16,702 bases of DNA from the NCBI GenBank assembly GCA_025934635.1, contig JAICWX010000196.1, forward strand, positions 1 through 16,702, read 5' to 3'. Origin of the DNA: Streptosporangiaceae bacterium. Lineage in GTDB: Bacteria > Actinomycetota > Actinomycetes > Streptosporangiales > Streptosporangiaceae. A program made the position numbers and the translations under genes. A model generated the notes under the pieces. The model was not told the origin of the DNA and did not search any database. It saw nothing but the letters and a program-made list of their open reading frames with translations. Below are positions 5,649-13,283 of this stretch, piece after piece. Position 1 is the stretch's first letter, and each line of letters starts with the position of its first letter.

Positions 5649-6575
5649 CTAGCGGACGCCGCGGGTGTTGACGTAGAGGGAGTACAAGGAGCTGTGGGCG
5701 GCCAGGAACAGGCGGTTGCGGGCGCGGCCGCCGAAGGCGAGGTTGGCGCACCGCTCGGGCAGGTCGATGTGGCCGATGGGGGTGGCGTCGGGAGCGAAGA
5801 CGCGGACCCCGTCCAGTCCCTCGCCGCCGCCCCAGCCGCACCACAGGTTGCCGTCCTCGTCGATCCGCAGCCCGTCCGGGATGCCGTCGCCGCAGTCGAT
5901 GAACGGGCGCTGCTCACCCAGCGAGCCGTCGTGCACGTCGTAGGCGACGATCCGGCGGTGCGGGACGGCCCGCGACTCGACCACGTACAGCACCGATTCG
6001 TCCGGGGAGAAGGCCAGGCCGTTAGGTGAGCGCAGCTCGGCCGCGGCGTCGAGGCGGCCATCCGGGCCGAGCCGGTACAGGCAGGTCGGCAGCTCCGGCT
6101 CGGCCCGGTAGCCCTCGTAGTCGCCGAGGATGCCGAAAACCGGGTCGCTGAACCAGACCGCCCCGTCGGCCGCCACGACCACGTCGTTGGGCGCGTTCAG
6201 CCGCTTGCCCTGGTAGCTGTCGGCCAGCACGGTGATCGAGCCGTCGTGCTCGGTGCGGGTGACCCGGCGGCCGCCGTGCTCGCAGGTGACCAGCCGCCCC
6301 TGCTGGTCCCGGGTATTGCCGTTGGCGTGGTTGGACGGCTGGCGGAACACCGACAGCGCCTCGTTGGCCGCGTCCCAGCGCAGCATCCGGTCGTTGGGGA
6401 TGTCGCTCCAGACCAGCGTCCGGTGGTCGCCGAACCAGACCGGGCCCTCGGCCCAGCGGCACCCGGTGGCCAGTCGCTCCAGCTTGGCCAGGGGCAGCAC
6501 GTAGGGCCGGAACCGCTCGTCCAGGACGCGCACCGCCGGGTCGGGCACCCGCATCGCCGGCTTCCATTCGGTCAT
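5649..6575 (-). CDS. SMP-30/gluconolactonase-type lactonase
   Basis: A cytoplasmic six-bladed beta-propeller of the SMP-30/gluconolactonase/LRE family; members hydrolyse sugar or aromatic lactones with a divalent metal. The 308-residue protein starts at ATG 6575 behind GGGGAGGAA. Readable ligand positions are Glu43 (WAEGPVWFGD), Asn130 (NAPNDVVVAADGAVWFSDP), Asn185 (SPNGLAFSPDESVLYV) and Asp234 (GIPDGLRIDEDGNLW), all expected for an active enzyme. WFSDPVFGI and the closing CANLAFGG strand are typical. Its substrate cannot be read from the sequence. It is divergent from the SRPBCC gene, with a 154-bp shared upstream region in which I see no confident promoter or operator. A sugar lactone (for example from arabinose oxidation) would fit the GH43 gene nearby, but that link is only inferred. 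Confidence 0.88.
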   Translation of the reverse strand: MTEWKPAMRVPDPAVRVLDERFRPYVLPLAKLERLATGCRWAEGPVWFGDHRTLVWSDIPNDRMLRWDAANEALSVFRQPSNHANGNTRDQQGRLVTCEHGGRRVTRTEHDGSITVLADSYQGKRLNAPNDVVVAADGAVWFSDPVFGILGDYEGYRAEPELPTCLYRLGPDGRLDAAAELRSPNGLAFSPDESVLYVVESRAVPHRRIVAYDVHDGSLGEQRPFIDCGDGIPDGLRIDEDGNLWCGWGGGEGLDGVRVFAPDATPIGHIDLPERCANLAFGGRARNRLFLAAHSSLYSLYVNTRGVR

Positions 6576-6729
6576 CAGGTTCCTCCCCAGTGATCGGCGT
6601 CCGGGCCACCGGCGTGTCCACCGTACCGGTCCCGCTGATGGTGCCCGGCGGGCAGGTCATTACGGGCGCGACGGCCCATCGGGACGCGGGACCATGGAAG
6701 CGAGCACAGTCCCGATCAAGGAGCCCGCC

Positions 6730-7170
6730 ATGGCCACGATCCATCTTCACCAGACGACCACCGCGACGCCTGAGCAGTTCCTGGCCGGGCTCACCGACTT
6801 CGGACCGGGCCGCTCGAAGATCTTCCCCAACAGCGCCGACGGGTACCTCAAGGTGCACGACCAGGGCCCGGGCTACGCCGACGTCACCGAGGGCTCGGTC
6901 GGCGTCTGGGAACGGCTGCGTTACGACTGGTCCGATCCGCACCGCATCGTCATGACAACGACCGGCTCCAACCTGTGGGGCAGGCGTTCAGGTCACACCT
7001 ATACGCTCACGCCGCGACCTGACGGGAGCACCGATGTGGACGTGGTGGTGGTCCGCCAGGGCAAGAACCTCAGGGGACGGCTGTTCGAGGTCCTGCTGGT
7101 GACCGGGGGCAAGTACGTCCTGGGCAGCGCGCTGGCCAAGACGGTCAGGGCCGTCGAGGCCCGGAACTAG
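6730..7170 (+). CDS. SRPBCC-fold small protein
   Basis: A 146-residue protein resembling the SRPBCC (START/polyketide cyclase-like) superfamily: an N-terminal strand with HLHQTTTATPEQFLAGLTDF, a middle sheet (GSVGVWERLRYDW, RIVMTTTGSNLWG, HTYTLTPRPDGSTDVDVVVV) and a long C-terminal helix region ending ALAKTVRAVEARN. The fold binds hydrophobic ligands; no ligand or reaction can be named. ATG at 6730 is chosen because AAGGAG (6718-6723) precedes it at the right distance; an in-frame ATG at 6694 lacks a site and would place this Shine-Dalgarno inside the gene. The PLP enzyme starts 25 bp after its stop, so co-transcription is likely. Confidence 0.75.
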   Translation: MATIHLHQTTTATPEQFLAGLTDFGPGRSKIFPNSADGYLKVHDQGPGYADVTEGSVGVWERLRYDWSDPHRIVMTTTGSNLWGRRSGHTYTLTPRPDGSTDVDVVVVRQGKNLRGRLFEVLLVTGGKYVLGSALAKTVRAVEARN

Positions 7171-7195
7171 CAGCCGGGGCTGCCAGACTACGGTT

Positions 7196-8581
7196 ATGTC
7201 CCTGCTTGACGGTGCGGAAGTCCAGGCGCTGCTGACTGATGCGGCCGGACGGGCCGCACGCTACCTGGCCGGCCTCGATGAGCGTCCGGTCACCCCGGAC
7301 GGTACGGCGCTGGCCGGGCTGGCCCGGTTCGACGAGCCGTTGCCCGAAGGGGCGGGAGACCCGGCCGCGACACTGGCGTTGCTAGACGAGGCGGGGTCGG
7401 CAGCCACCGTGGCGAGCGCGGGCGGCCGGTACTTCGGGTTCGTCACCGGCGGCTCTTATCCGGTCGCGGTGGCGGCAGGCTGGCTGGCCACGGCGTGGGA
7501 TCAGAACGTGGCGCTGCCGGTGATGTCGCCGGTGGCCGCCCGCCTGCATGAGGTGGTGACCGGATGGCTGGCCGAGGTGCTCGGCTTGCCGGCCGGGACC
7601 GCGGCCGGTTTCGCGAGCGGGGCGTTCATGGCCAACATGACCGCGCTGGCAGCCGCCCGTGATCACCAGCTGGCCCGGGCCGGCTGGGACGTGCAGGCCG
7701 ACGGCCTGTTCGGGGCGCCGGAACTGACGGTGGTCATCGGGGAGTACGCCCATTCCACGGTGGTCAAGGCGCTGGGCCTGCTGGGACTGGGCCGGGACCG
7801 GGTGCGCCGGGTCCCGGCCGACGATCAGGGGCGGATGCGCGCTGACTGCCTGCCCGGGGACGTGACCGGCCCGGTGGTGATCTGCGCCCAGGCGGGCGAG
7901 GTGAACACGGGCGCGTTCGACCCCTTCCCCGCGATCGCGGAATGGGCCCGCGAACACCAGGCGTGGATGCACGTCGATGGCGCGTTCGGGCTGTGGGCGC
8001 TGGCGGATCCGTCGCGGTCGCACCTGACCGCCGGACTGGCCGAAGCCGACTCCTGGGCCACGGACGGGCACAAATGGCTCAATGTCCCCTACGACTGCGG
8101 CATCGCCCTGGTCCGGCGCCCCGGGGACCTGCGCCGCAGCTTCGCCATGACCGCGGCCTACCTGCCCCCCGATACCGGTTTCGAGGCCATGAATCACGCG
8201 CCCCAGTCTTCCCAGCGCGCCCGGCCGGTCGAGGTCTGGGCGGTCCTGCGCACGCTCGGCCGGCAGGGCGTGGCCGACCTCGTCACGCGCAGCTGCCGCC
8301 ATGCCCAGGCGATGGCTGCGTACCTGGGCCAGGCGGGCCTGGAGGTAGTGAACGACGTCGTGCTCAACCAGGTGCTCGTCCGGGCGGCCACCGATGAGCA
8401 GACACTGGCCCTCATCACGGCCGTCCAACAGGACGGAACCTGCTGGTGCGGGCCGACGGTGTGGCAGCACCGCCCGGCCATGCGGATCAGCGTCTGCGGC
8501 TGGGCTACAACCGCCGAGGACATCAGGCACAGCGCAGGCGCCATCATCGCCGCTGCTCGGCTTGAGGCCGGCCCGCGGTAA
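7196..8581 (+). CDS. PLP-dependent group II decarboxylase-like enzyme
   Basis: A 461-residue fold-type I PLP enzyme of the group II decarboxylase family (glutamate, aromatic-amino-acid and diaminobutyrate decarboxylases and relatives). Key residues are readable: His186 (EYAHSTVVKAL) for stacking on the cofactor ring, GEVNTGAFDP (234-243), Asp261 in WMHVDGAFGLWA pairing with the pyridine nitrogen, and Lys293 in ATDGHKWLNVPYDCG forming the Schiff base. GGRYFGFVTGG and QNVALPVMSP near the N-terminus are also typical. The substrate is not deducible, and many actinobacterial relatives carry only a general aminotransferase-like name. It is probably co-transcribed with the SRPBCC gene. No good Shine-Dalgarno precedes ATG 7196, so the start is the least certain part. 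Confidence 0.85.
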   Translation: MSLLDGAEVQALLTDAAGRAARYLAGLDERPVTPDGTALAGLARFDEPLPEGAGDPAATLALLDEAGSAATVASAGGRYFGFVTGGSYPVAVAAGWLATAWDQNVALPVMSPVAARLHEVVTGWLAEVLGLPAGTAAGFASGAFMANMTALAAARDHQLARAGWDVQADGLFGAPELTVVIGEYAHSTVVKALGLLGLGRDRVRRVPADDQGRMRADCLPGDVTGPVVICAQAGEVNTGAFDPFPAIAEWAREHQAWMHVDGAFGLWALADPSRSHLTAGLAEADSWATDGHKWLNVPYDCGIALVRRPGDLRRSFAMTAAYLPPDTGFEAMNHAPQSSQRARPVEVWAVLRTLGRQGVADLVTRSCRHAQAMAAYLGQAGLEVVNDVVLNQVLVRAATDEQTLALITAVQQDGTCWCGPTVWQHRPAMRISVCGWATTAEDIRHSAGAIIAAARLEAGPR

Positions 8582-8693
8582 ATCAGGACTAGGCCTTTCG
8601 GCAGGCGGCCGTCGGTGCCTCGCGGCTTATCGTCGCGACACATGGAGACTCTCTGTAAATGTTTCGCTACTCACAGGTGTCTTGCCCGTGTGA

Positions 8694-8829
8694 GGCGGCC
8701 ACAGTTGATCTGGCCGCCGCAGGTGGCCGGGTCGCGTACCCGTGCCCGAGGGGGGAGGATGCGCCATGGTTGGCGATGCTCCCGGAAACGCGATTGGCAC
8801 AGCAGAGGAAGCCGGTTACGCCGGTTTCC
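8694..8829 (+). ncRNA. Hairpin-rich leader, candidate cis-regulatory RNA
   Basis: The gene-free stretch 8582-8860 holds four successive hairpins: GGCGGCC/GGCCGCC (8694-8718, perfect 7 bp), GGGT/ACCC (8729-8741), an imperfect stem of about 11 pairs at 8753-8783, and GGAAGCCGG/CCGGTTTCC (8807-8829, 9 bp with one G-U). The following gene starts at 8861 behind AAGGGGG. The arrangement suggests a structured 5' leader, perhaps a riboswitch, but I could not match it to the c-di-AMP (ydaO), c-di-GMP, cobalamin, TPP or glycine consensus from memory. In this GC-rich sequence some hairpins are expected by chance. Confidence 0.4.
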
Positions 8830-8860
8830 CAGCGATCACGACCACGACAAGGGGGTAACG

Positions 8861-9214
8861 ATGAGGTTCAGCAGGAAGCCGCCGCGCTCAGCGCGGCCGC
8901 GGCCGCAGGAGTCCGGGTCCGGCCTGTACATCGCGGCGGACTGGCAGGGCAGGATCATCGGAACGAGGCAGCCGCACTCCTCGAACGCCGAGTTCTTCTG
9001 GTTCGCCGACGGGTCCAGCAGCGCGGCCAGCAACGACAAGTACGCGGAATTCGCCCCCGGCGGCGTCGCCTCGAACAAGGTGATGGCCGAGGTCAGGGGT
9101 CACGTCGGGCCGGCTCCCGCGAGCGGGGCAGCCAACCAGAAGTGGGGTCTTCGACGGAAACACCAACGGATGGACGAACGTCGCGACCGGGGACGTGCTC
9201 AAGGCCACCTATAA
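8861..9214 (+). CDS. Hypothetical protein, probably frameshifted
   Basis: Not recognised. ATG 8861 follows AAGGGGG (8849-8855). The intact frame gives 117 residues: a basic, Pro/Arg-rich start, then SGLYIAADWQGRIIGTRQP, NAEFFWFADGSSSAASNDKY and VMAEVRGHVG. Up to Trp95 the third codon positions are strongly GC-rich, as in neighbouring genes. After the GGGG run at 9144-9147 this bias collapses in the open frame but is strong in the next frame, which reads VFDGNTNGWTNVATGDVLKA. Removing one G would give a continuous sequence, so a one-base insertion (mutation or sequencing error) is likely and the last 22 annotated residues are probably not native. The shifted frame then runs past the end of the convergent helicase gene, to 9461, so the original 3' end is unclear. 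No signal peptide or membrane segment. Confidence 0.6.
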   Translation: MRFSRKPPRSARPRPQESGSGLYIAADWQGRIIGTRQPHSSNAEFFWFADGSSSAASNDKYAEFAPGGVASNKVMAEVRGHVGPAPASGAANQKWGLRRKHQRMDERRDRGRAQGHL

Positions 9215-9267
9215 CGGCTGCCGTCGCGGACCCGGAGTCCTGCCCGCCGCCCTCGCCAGAGGAACGG

Positions 9268-11418
9268 TCAGGACACCGGGGTTTCGCTATACCTGGCTGA
9301 GGCCTGCAGGGCATCGGTCAGCAGCGCGACCAGCGCCTCGAGCTGGATGTCGGCCGACGAGGAGACTTCCTCGTCGGACCCGTCCAGGGCCCGGGCGGCG
9401 AGGCCCGCCTTGCCGTCGATCAGGCCGGCGATCCGGGCGTCGATGGTCTGCGCGGCGATGATGCGCCAGGCGGTGACCGGCTCGGTCTGCCCGATGCGGT
9501 GGCTGCGGTCGATGGCCTGGGTCTGCTCGGCGTCGGTCCAGGACAGCTCGGCCAGCACGATGTTCGAGGCGACCTGCAGGTTCAGGCCCACGCCGGCGGC
9601 GGTCAGCGAGCACACCGCGACGGCGACGTCCGGGTCGTTCACGAAGGCGTCGACGTTCGCCTGCCGCGCGGCGGGCGTCTGGTCGCCGCGGATCGAGGAG
9701 AAGCGCACGCCCTGCTTGGCGAAGATCTCCTCGGCGGCGTCCATGACGTCGATGTGCTTGGCGAAGAAGACGACCTTGCCGGCGCTGCGGGCCAGCTGCG
9801 TCGCGTAGTCCGCGGCCAGCTCGGCCTTGGCCTGGCCGATGCGCCGCATCATGGTGAACACGTTCTCGCCGGACGTCTTGGTCGTCGTGTCCTTCAGCTC
9901 CGACCGGGCCACCCGGCGGACGAGGTCGTGGTCGATGCCCCCGACGGCGTCGGCGGCGGACCGGTTCGCGAGCGCGTTCTCGTACTGGGCCACCATCCGG
10001 CCGGCCAGGTTCTTCTCGGCCGCCCGGATCGACCGGCCGACCCGTCCGTCCAGTTCGACGGGGAGGTCGGCGATGCGGCGGGCGGGGATGTCGGCGGCCA
10101 CGTCGACCTTGCGGCGGCGCACGATGCCGAGGTCGATGACGCACTGGCGGGCCGCGGGGTAGAAGCCGCGGTCGGCGGGCGTCAGGCCGGTGTCCTCGAG
10201 CGCGTCCGTCAGCTGCCCGAGGGGCTTGCTGTCGTCGATCCAGCCAAGGAACTGCCAGATCGCCCGGAAGTCGTCGATGTCGTTGATCAGCGGGGTACCG
10301 GTCAGCGCCATCAGCAGGGGCCGCGCCGAACGGGACCGGATGCGGTCGGAGAGCGCGAGGACGCGCTGCGAGCGCTGCGAGGTCTTGTTCTTGATGAAGT
10401 GGGCCTCGTCCACGACCATGCCGCGGAAGTCGAAGTCGCCGAGCCAGCCCATGTGACGGTCGAGCACCTCGTAGTTGAGGATGACGATGTCGGCGAAGCC
10501 GTCGACCGCATCGCCGTCACCCTGCACCACGGTGGCCGGGCGGTGGGGCGTCCAGCGGGCCGCCTCACGGGCCCAGTTGGTCTTGACGACGCTGGGCACC
10601 ACGACGAGCAGCGGGTAGGCGTTCGCCGCTTCCGCGGCGAGCAGCGCCTCGGCCGTCTTGCCCAGGCCCGGCTCGTCGGCGAGCAGGAACGTCCGGTGAC
10701 CGGCCGCGGCCGCGGCGACCACCTCCCCCTGGTGCGGCATCAGTTCCAGGTCCGCCGGGGTGAACCGGGCCGTCGGGGCCGGGAGCGTCATGCAGGCGGA
10801 GGCTCCCCCGCCGGCCCGCTCGAAGGAACTCAGCAGCGGGTTGAGCAGCTCCCAGTTGCCCAGGCGGCGCGGACGCGCGGCGGGCTGCGGGGCGGCGGAG
10901 AAGTCGGGGGCGAGGAAGGGGTTCGCCAGCTGCCGGGAGACCACCGACTGCGGCACGACCCGCCGCTCCGCCTCGGCGGGAGCGATCGCGGGCTCAGCCG
11001 GCGCGATCTCTTCGGGCGCCGGCTCGATGCCGAGGTCCCGCAGCATCTCCCGCTTGAGGGACCGGGCCGCGTCGGAGACGTCGGAGTCCTCGGCGAGCAG
11101 CGCCAGGAGCTGAGCGTCCCGGACGGCGGTCGTCGCCAGGATGGTCGCGATGCCGTCCAGGCGCCTGAGCTGCTCGGCCCGGTGACTGTCGCTTCCGTCC
11201 GCCGCCCGGACCCGGGCCCGCTCGTCCCGCAGCAGCAGGGCGATGGCCTGGAACTTCGTGCGCACGGCAGGCGTCACGCGGCCGCGCTGGGCGGCTGCCT
11301 CTACCTCACGGGCGTTTCGCGCGAGTACCGACACGACGTCGCCCTGGTGGCGGACGCGTCGCTGATTGCGCGGGGCGGTACGGCGAGCGCTCGTCTGGCG
11401 CTGGCCTGGTCGAGCCAA
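9268..11418 (-). CDS. SNF2-family DEAD/DEAH box helicase/translocase
   Basis: An ATP-driven double-stranded DNA translocase of helicase superfamily 2, 716 residues. Motifs in order: LMPHQGEVV (Q-like), DEPGLGKTAEAL (Walker A, ~248-259), DEAH (~337-340), ALTGTPLIND (motif III, ~370), then the C-terminal lobe with KVVFFAKHIDVMD, GVGLNLQVASNIVLAEL (motif V) and QAIDRSHRIGQ (motif VI, ~634-644). About 230 N-terminal residues are basic at first, then helical, without a recognised domain; no zinc finger or nuclease domain is seen. The start is TTG 11418, since GAGGAG lies 6 nt upstream; an in-frame ATG at 11463 would make that site coding. No partner genes of DISARM or other defence systems adjoin it, so a repair or chromosome-maintenance role is as likely as defence. 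Confidence 0.9.
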   Translation of the reverse strand: MARPGQRQTSARRTAPRNQRRVRHQGDVVSVLARNAREVEAAAQRGRVTPAVRTKFQAIALLLRDERARVRAADGSDSHRAEQLRRLDGIATILATTAVRDAQLLALLAEDSDVSDAARSLKREMLRDLGIEPAPEEIAPAEPAIAPAEAERRVVPQSVVSRQLANPFLAPDFSAAPQPAARPRRLGNWELLNPLLSSFERAGGGASACMTLPAPTARFTPADLELMPHQGEVVAAAAAGHRTFLLADEPGLGKTAEALLAAEAANAYPLLVVVPSVVKTNWAREAARWTPHRPATVVQGDGDAVDGFADIVILNYEVLDRHMGWLGDFDFRGMVVDEAHFIKNKTSQRSQRVLALSDRIRSRSARPLLMALTGTPLINDIDDFRAIWQFLGWIDDSKPLGQLTDALEDTGLTPADRGFYPAARQCVIDLGIVRRRKVDVAADIPARRIADLPVELDGRVGRSIRAAEKNLAGRMVAQYENALANRSAADAVGGIDHDLVRRVARSELKDTTTKTSGENVFTMMRRIGQAKAELAADYATQLARSAGKVVFFAKHIDVMDAAEEIFAKQGVRFSSIRGDQTPAARQANVDAFVNDPDVAVAVCSLTAAGVGLNLQVASNIVLAELSWTDAEQTQAIDRSHRIGQTEPVTAWRIIAAQTIDARIAGLIDGKAGLAARALDGSDEEVSSSADIQLEALVALLTDALQASARYSETPVS

Positions 11419-11470
11419 AGACTTCTCCTCTAGGTTGCCGGGGCACGGTGGCCTCGGCAGCATGCCGCAT

Positions 11471-11501
11471 CGTCCCCCGCCGGGGACGAGGGAACGTCCC
11501 C
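11471..11501 (-). promoter_or_regulatory. Mutually exclusive hairpins in helicase leader
   Basis: Three segments, CGTCCCC (11471-11477), GGGGACG (11482-11488) and CGTCCCC (11495-11501), let the middle one pair perfectly with either flank (7 bp, loops of 4 and 6 nt). They lie 53-83 bp upstream of the TTG start on the helicase's own strand, a layout reminiscent of switching leaders, though no T tract is present. The rest of 11419-11781, about 280 bp, holds no gene. Confidence 0.35.
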
Positions 11502-11723
11502 GAGCAGAGGGCCTGATGCCCTGAACGCCGGGACTGCCTCGCGGATCTCCGACGATCGGCGCAGCGGGCCACGGCAGGCGTTTACCCGAAACCCTGAGCC
11601 GCCGACGGATGGGCTGATGACCTCAGCACGGGGGAAAGTCGTCGGACGACCGGCTCGGCTCTCGGATGCCTTCCCCTATATTAACGCCTGCGGCGGCGCA
11701 TGATTCCCGCCAGTTTCCGTCTC

Positions 11724-11752
11724 TTAACGCGACTCCCCGGCCCGTCTATAGT
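11724..11752 (+). promoter_or_regulatory. Promoter of the aldehyde dehydrogenase gene
   Basis: TTAACG (11724-11729) and TATAGT (11747-11752) are 17 bp apart. The -10 is close to consensus and the -35 moderate. The start of transcription would be near 11759, giving a leader of about 23 nt that contains the GGGAG ribosome site before GTG 11782. A second AT-rich patch, TATATTAA near 11678-11685, may serve the divergent helicase gene. Confidence 0.55.
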
Positions 11753-11781
11753 GACCTTCAGCCGAGCCACGGGAGCAGCGC

Positions 11782-13248
11782 GTGAGATACCTGTACATCG
11801 CGGGGAAGTGGACCGAGGCCGCGGACGGCGGCACGGCGCAGACCCTCAACCCGTTCGACGCGTCCCCGCTGGACACGCTGGCCGAGGCGGGCGCCGCTGA
11901 CGTCGACGCCGCCGTCGCGGCGGCCCGGGAGGCGTTCGACGGGCCGTGGCGGCGGTCGACGGTGACCGACCGGGCGGCGCTGCTCGCCAAGATCGCCGAC
12001 CTGCTGCAGCGGGACCGCGAGCAGCTGGCGCACACCGAGAGCCTGGACACCGGCAAGACGGTGAACGAGGCCCGGGCCGACGTCGATGACACCACCGCGG
12101 TGTTCCGCTACTACGCCGGGATCGCGGGCGCCGATGCCGGGCGGGTAGTCGATCCGGGCCGCGCCAACGTGGTCAGCCGGATCACCCATGAGCCGGTCGG
12201 CGTCTGCGCGCTGATCGCCCCGTGGAACTACCCGCTGCTGCAGATCTCCTGGAAGCTCGCGCCCGCCCTGGCCGCGGGCAACACGACCGTGATCAAGCCG
12301 AGTGAGCTGACCCCGCTGTCGACGGTGGCCCTGGCCGGGCTCTTCGAGGAGGCGGAGCTGCCGCCCGGCGTGCTGAACCTGCTGCTCGGGCAGGGCAGCA
12401 CGGCCGGGCAGGCGCTGGTCGCGCACCCGGGAGTGGACCTGATCTCCTTCACCGGCGGCCTGTCCACCGGCGAGAAGATCATGGCCTCGGCGGCGAACGG
12501 GGTGCGGCGGGTGGCGCTCGAGCTCGGCGGCAAGAACCCCAACATCGTGTTCGACGGGACCGACTTCGACACGGTGGTGGACAACGCGCTGACCGCGGCC
12601 TTCCTGCACTCGGGCCAGGTGTGCTCGGCCGGCGCGCGGCTGATCGTGCAGGATTCGCTGCACGACAGCTTCGTGGCCGAGCTGGCCGCCCGGGCCGACC
12701 GGATCCGGCTGGGCAGCGGCCTGGACCCGCAGACCGAGTGCGGCCCGCTGATCTCCGCGGCGCACCGCGCGAAGGTGGAGCGCTACATCCAGCTGGGCCT
12801 GTCCGAGGGGGCGAACCTGCTGGCCGGCGGCCAGCGGCCGCCGGAGCCGGACCTGGCCGCGGGGTTCTTCCTGCGGCCGACGGTGTTCGCCGGCTGCCGC
12901 CGCGAGATGGCGGTGGTCCAGGACGAGGTGTTCGGCCCGGTGGTGACCGTCGAGCGGTTCAGCACCGAGGAGGAGGCGATCCGGCTCGGCAACGACACCG
13001 CTTACGGCCTGGCCGGCGCGGTATGGACCGCCGACGCGGGACAGGCCGAACGGGTGGCCGGCGCGCTCCGGCACGGCACCGTGTGGATCAACGACTACCA
13101 CCCCTACCTTCCGCAGGCGGAATGGGGCGGTTTCGGCAAGTCGGGTATCGGCCGCGAGCTCGGCCCCTCCGGCCTGGAGGAATACCAGGAGAAGAAGCAC
13201 ATTTACCACAACACCAGCCCCGGTCCCACGCGCTGGTTCTCCGGGTAA
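11782..13248 (+). CDS. betB: Betaine-aldehyde dehydrogenase-like ALDH
   Basis: An NAD(P)-dependent aldehyde dehydrogenase of 488 residues, probably a cytoplasmic tetramer, oxidising betaine aldehyde to glycine betaine or a related amino-aldehyde. Active-site features are intact: Asn149 (APWNY), FTGG near 223-226, Glu247 (VALELGGKNPNIVF) and nucleophile Cys281 (SGQVCSAGARL), with the late EVFGPVV motif. The C-terminus WINDYHPYLPQAEWGGFGKS and GIGRELGPSGLEEYQEKKH, then IYHNTSP, closely resembles GbsA-type betaine aldehyde dehydrogenases. GTG 11782 follows GGGAG with 6 nt spacing. No choline dehydrogenase, choline transporter or BetI-type regulator is in the window, so the substrate is uncertain; aminobutyraldehyde or gamma-glutamyl-aminobutyraldehyde are alternatives given the glnA2-type gene nearby. 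The S9 peptidase gene starts 35 bp after the stop. Confidence 0.85.
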   Translation: MRYLYIAGKWTEAADGGTAQTLNPFDASPLDTLAEAGAADVDAAVAAAREAFDGPWRRSTVTDRAALLAKIADLLQRDREQLAHTESLDTGKTVNEARADVDDTTAVFRYYAGIAGADAGRVVDPGRANVVSRITHEPVGVCALIAPWNYPLLQISWKLAPALAAGNTTVIKPSELTPLSTVALAGLFEEAELPPGVLNLLLGQGSTAGQALVAHPGVDLISFTGGLSTGEKIMASAANGVRRVALELGGKNPNIVFDGTDFDTVVDNALTAAFLHSGQVCSAGARLIVQDSLHDSFVAELAARADRIRLGSGLDPQTECGPLISAAHRAKVERYIQLGLSEGANLLAGGQRPPEPDLAAGFFLRPTVFAGCRREMAVVQDEVFGPVVTVERFSTEEEAIRLGNDTAYGLAGAVWTADAGQAERVAGALRHGTVWINDYHPYLPQAEWGGFGKSGIGRELGPSGLEEYQEKKHIYHNTSPGPTRWFSG

Positions 13249-13283
13249 GGCTGGCATTCCTGACCGTGTGATAGGCATGGTCC

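Noticed and set aside
8694..8829. c-di-AMP (ydaO), c-di-GMP or cobalamin riboswitch
   Set aside because: The leader lacks the conserved stretches I know for these classes, and the downstream gene is not a usual target; kept only as an unassigned structured leader.
9499..11433. A 644-codon plus-strand frame opposite the SNF2 gene
   Set aside because: Composition is that of an antisense shadow, while the minus strand carries all helicase motifs.
11419..11463. ATG 11463 as the helicase start
   Set aside because: The 15 extra residues would be coded by the region holding the GAGGAG ribosome site for TTG 11418.
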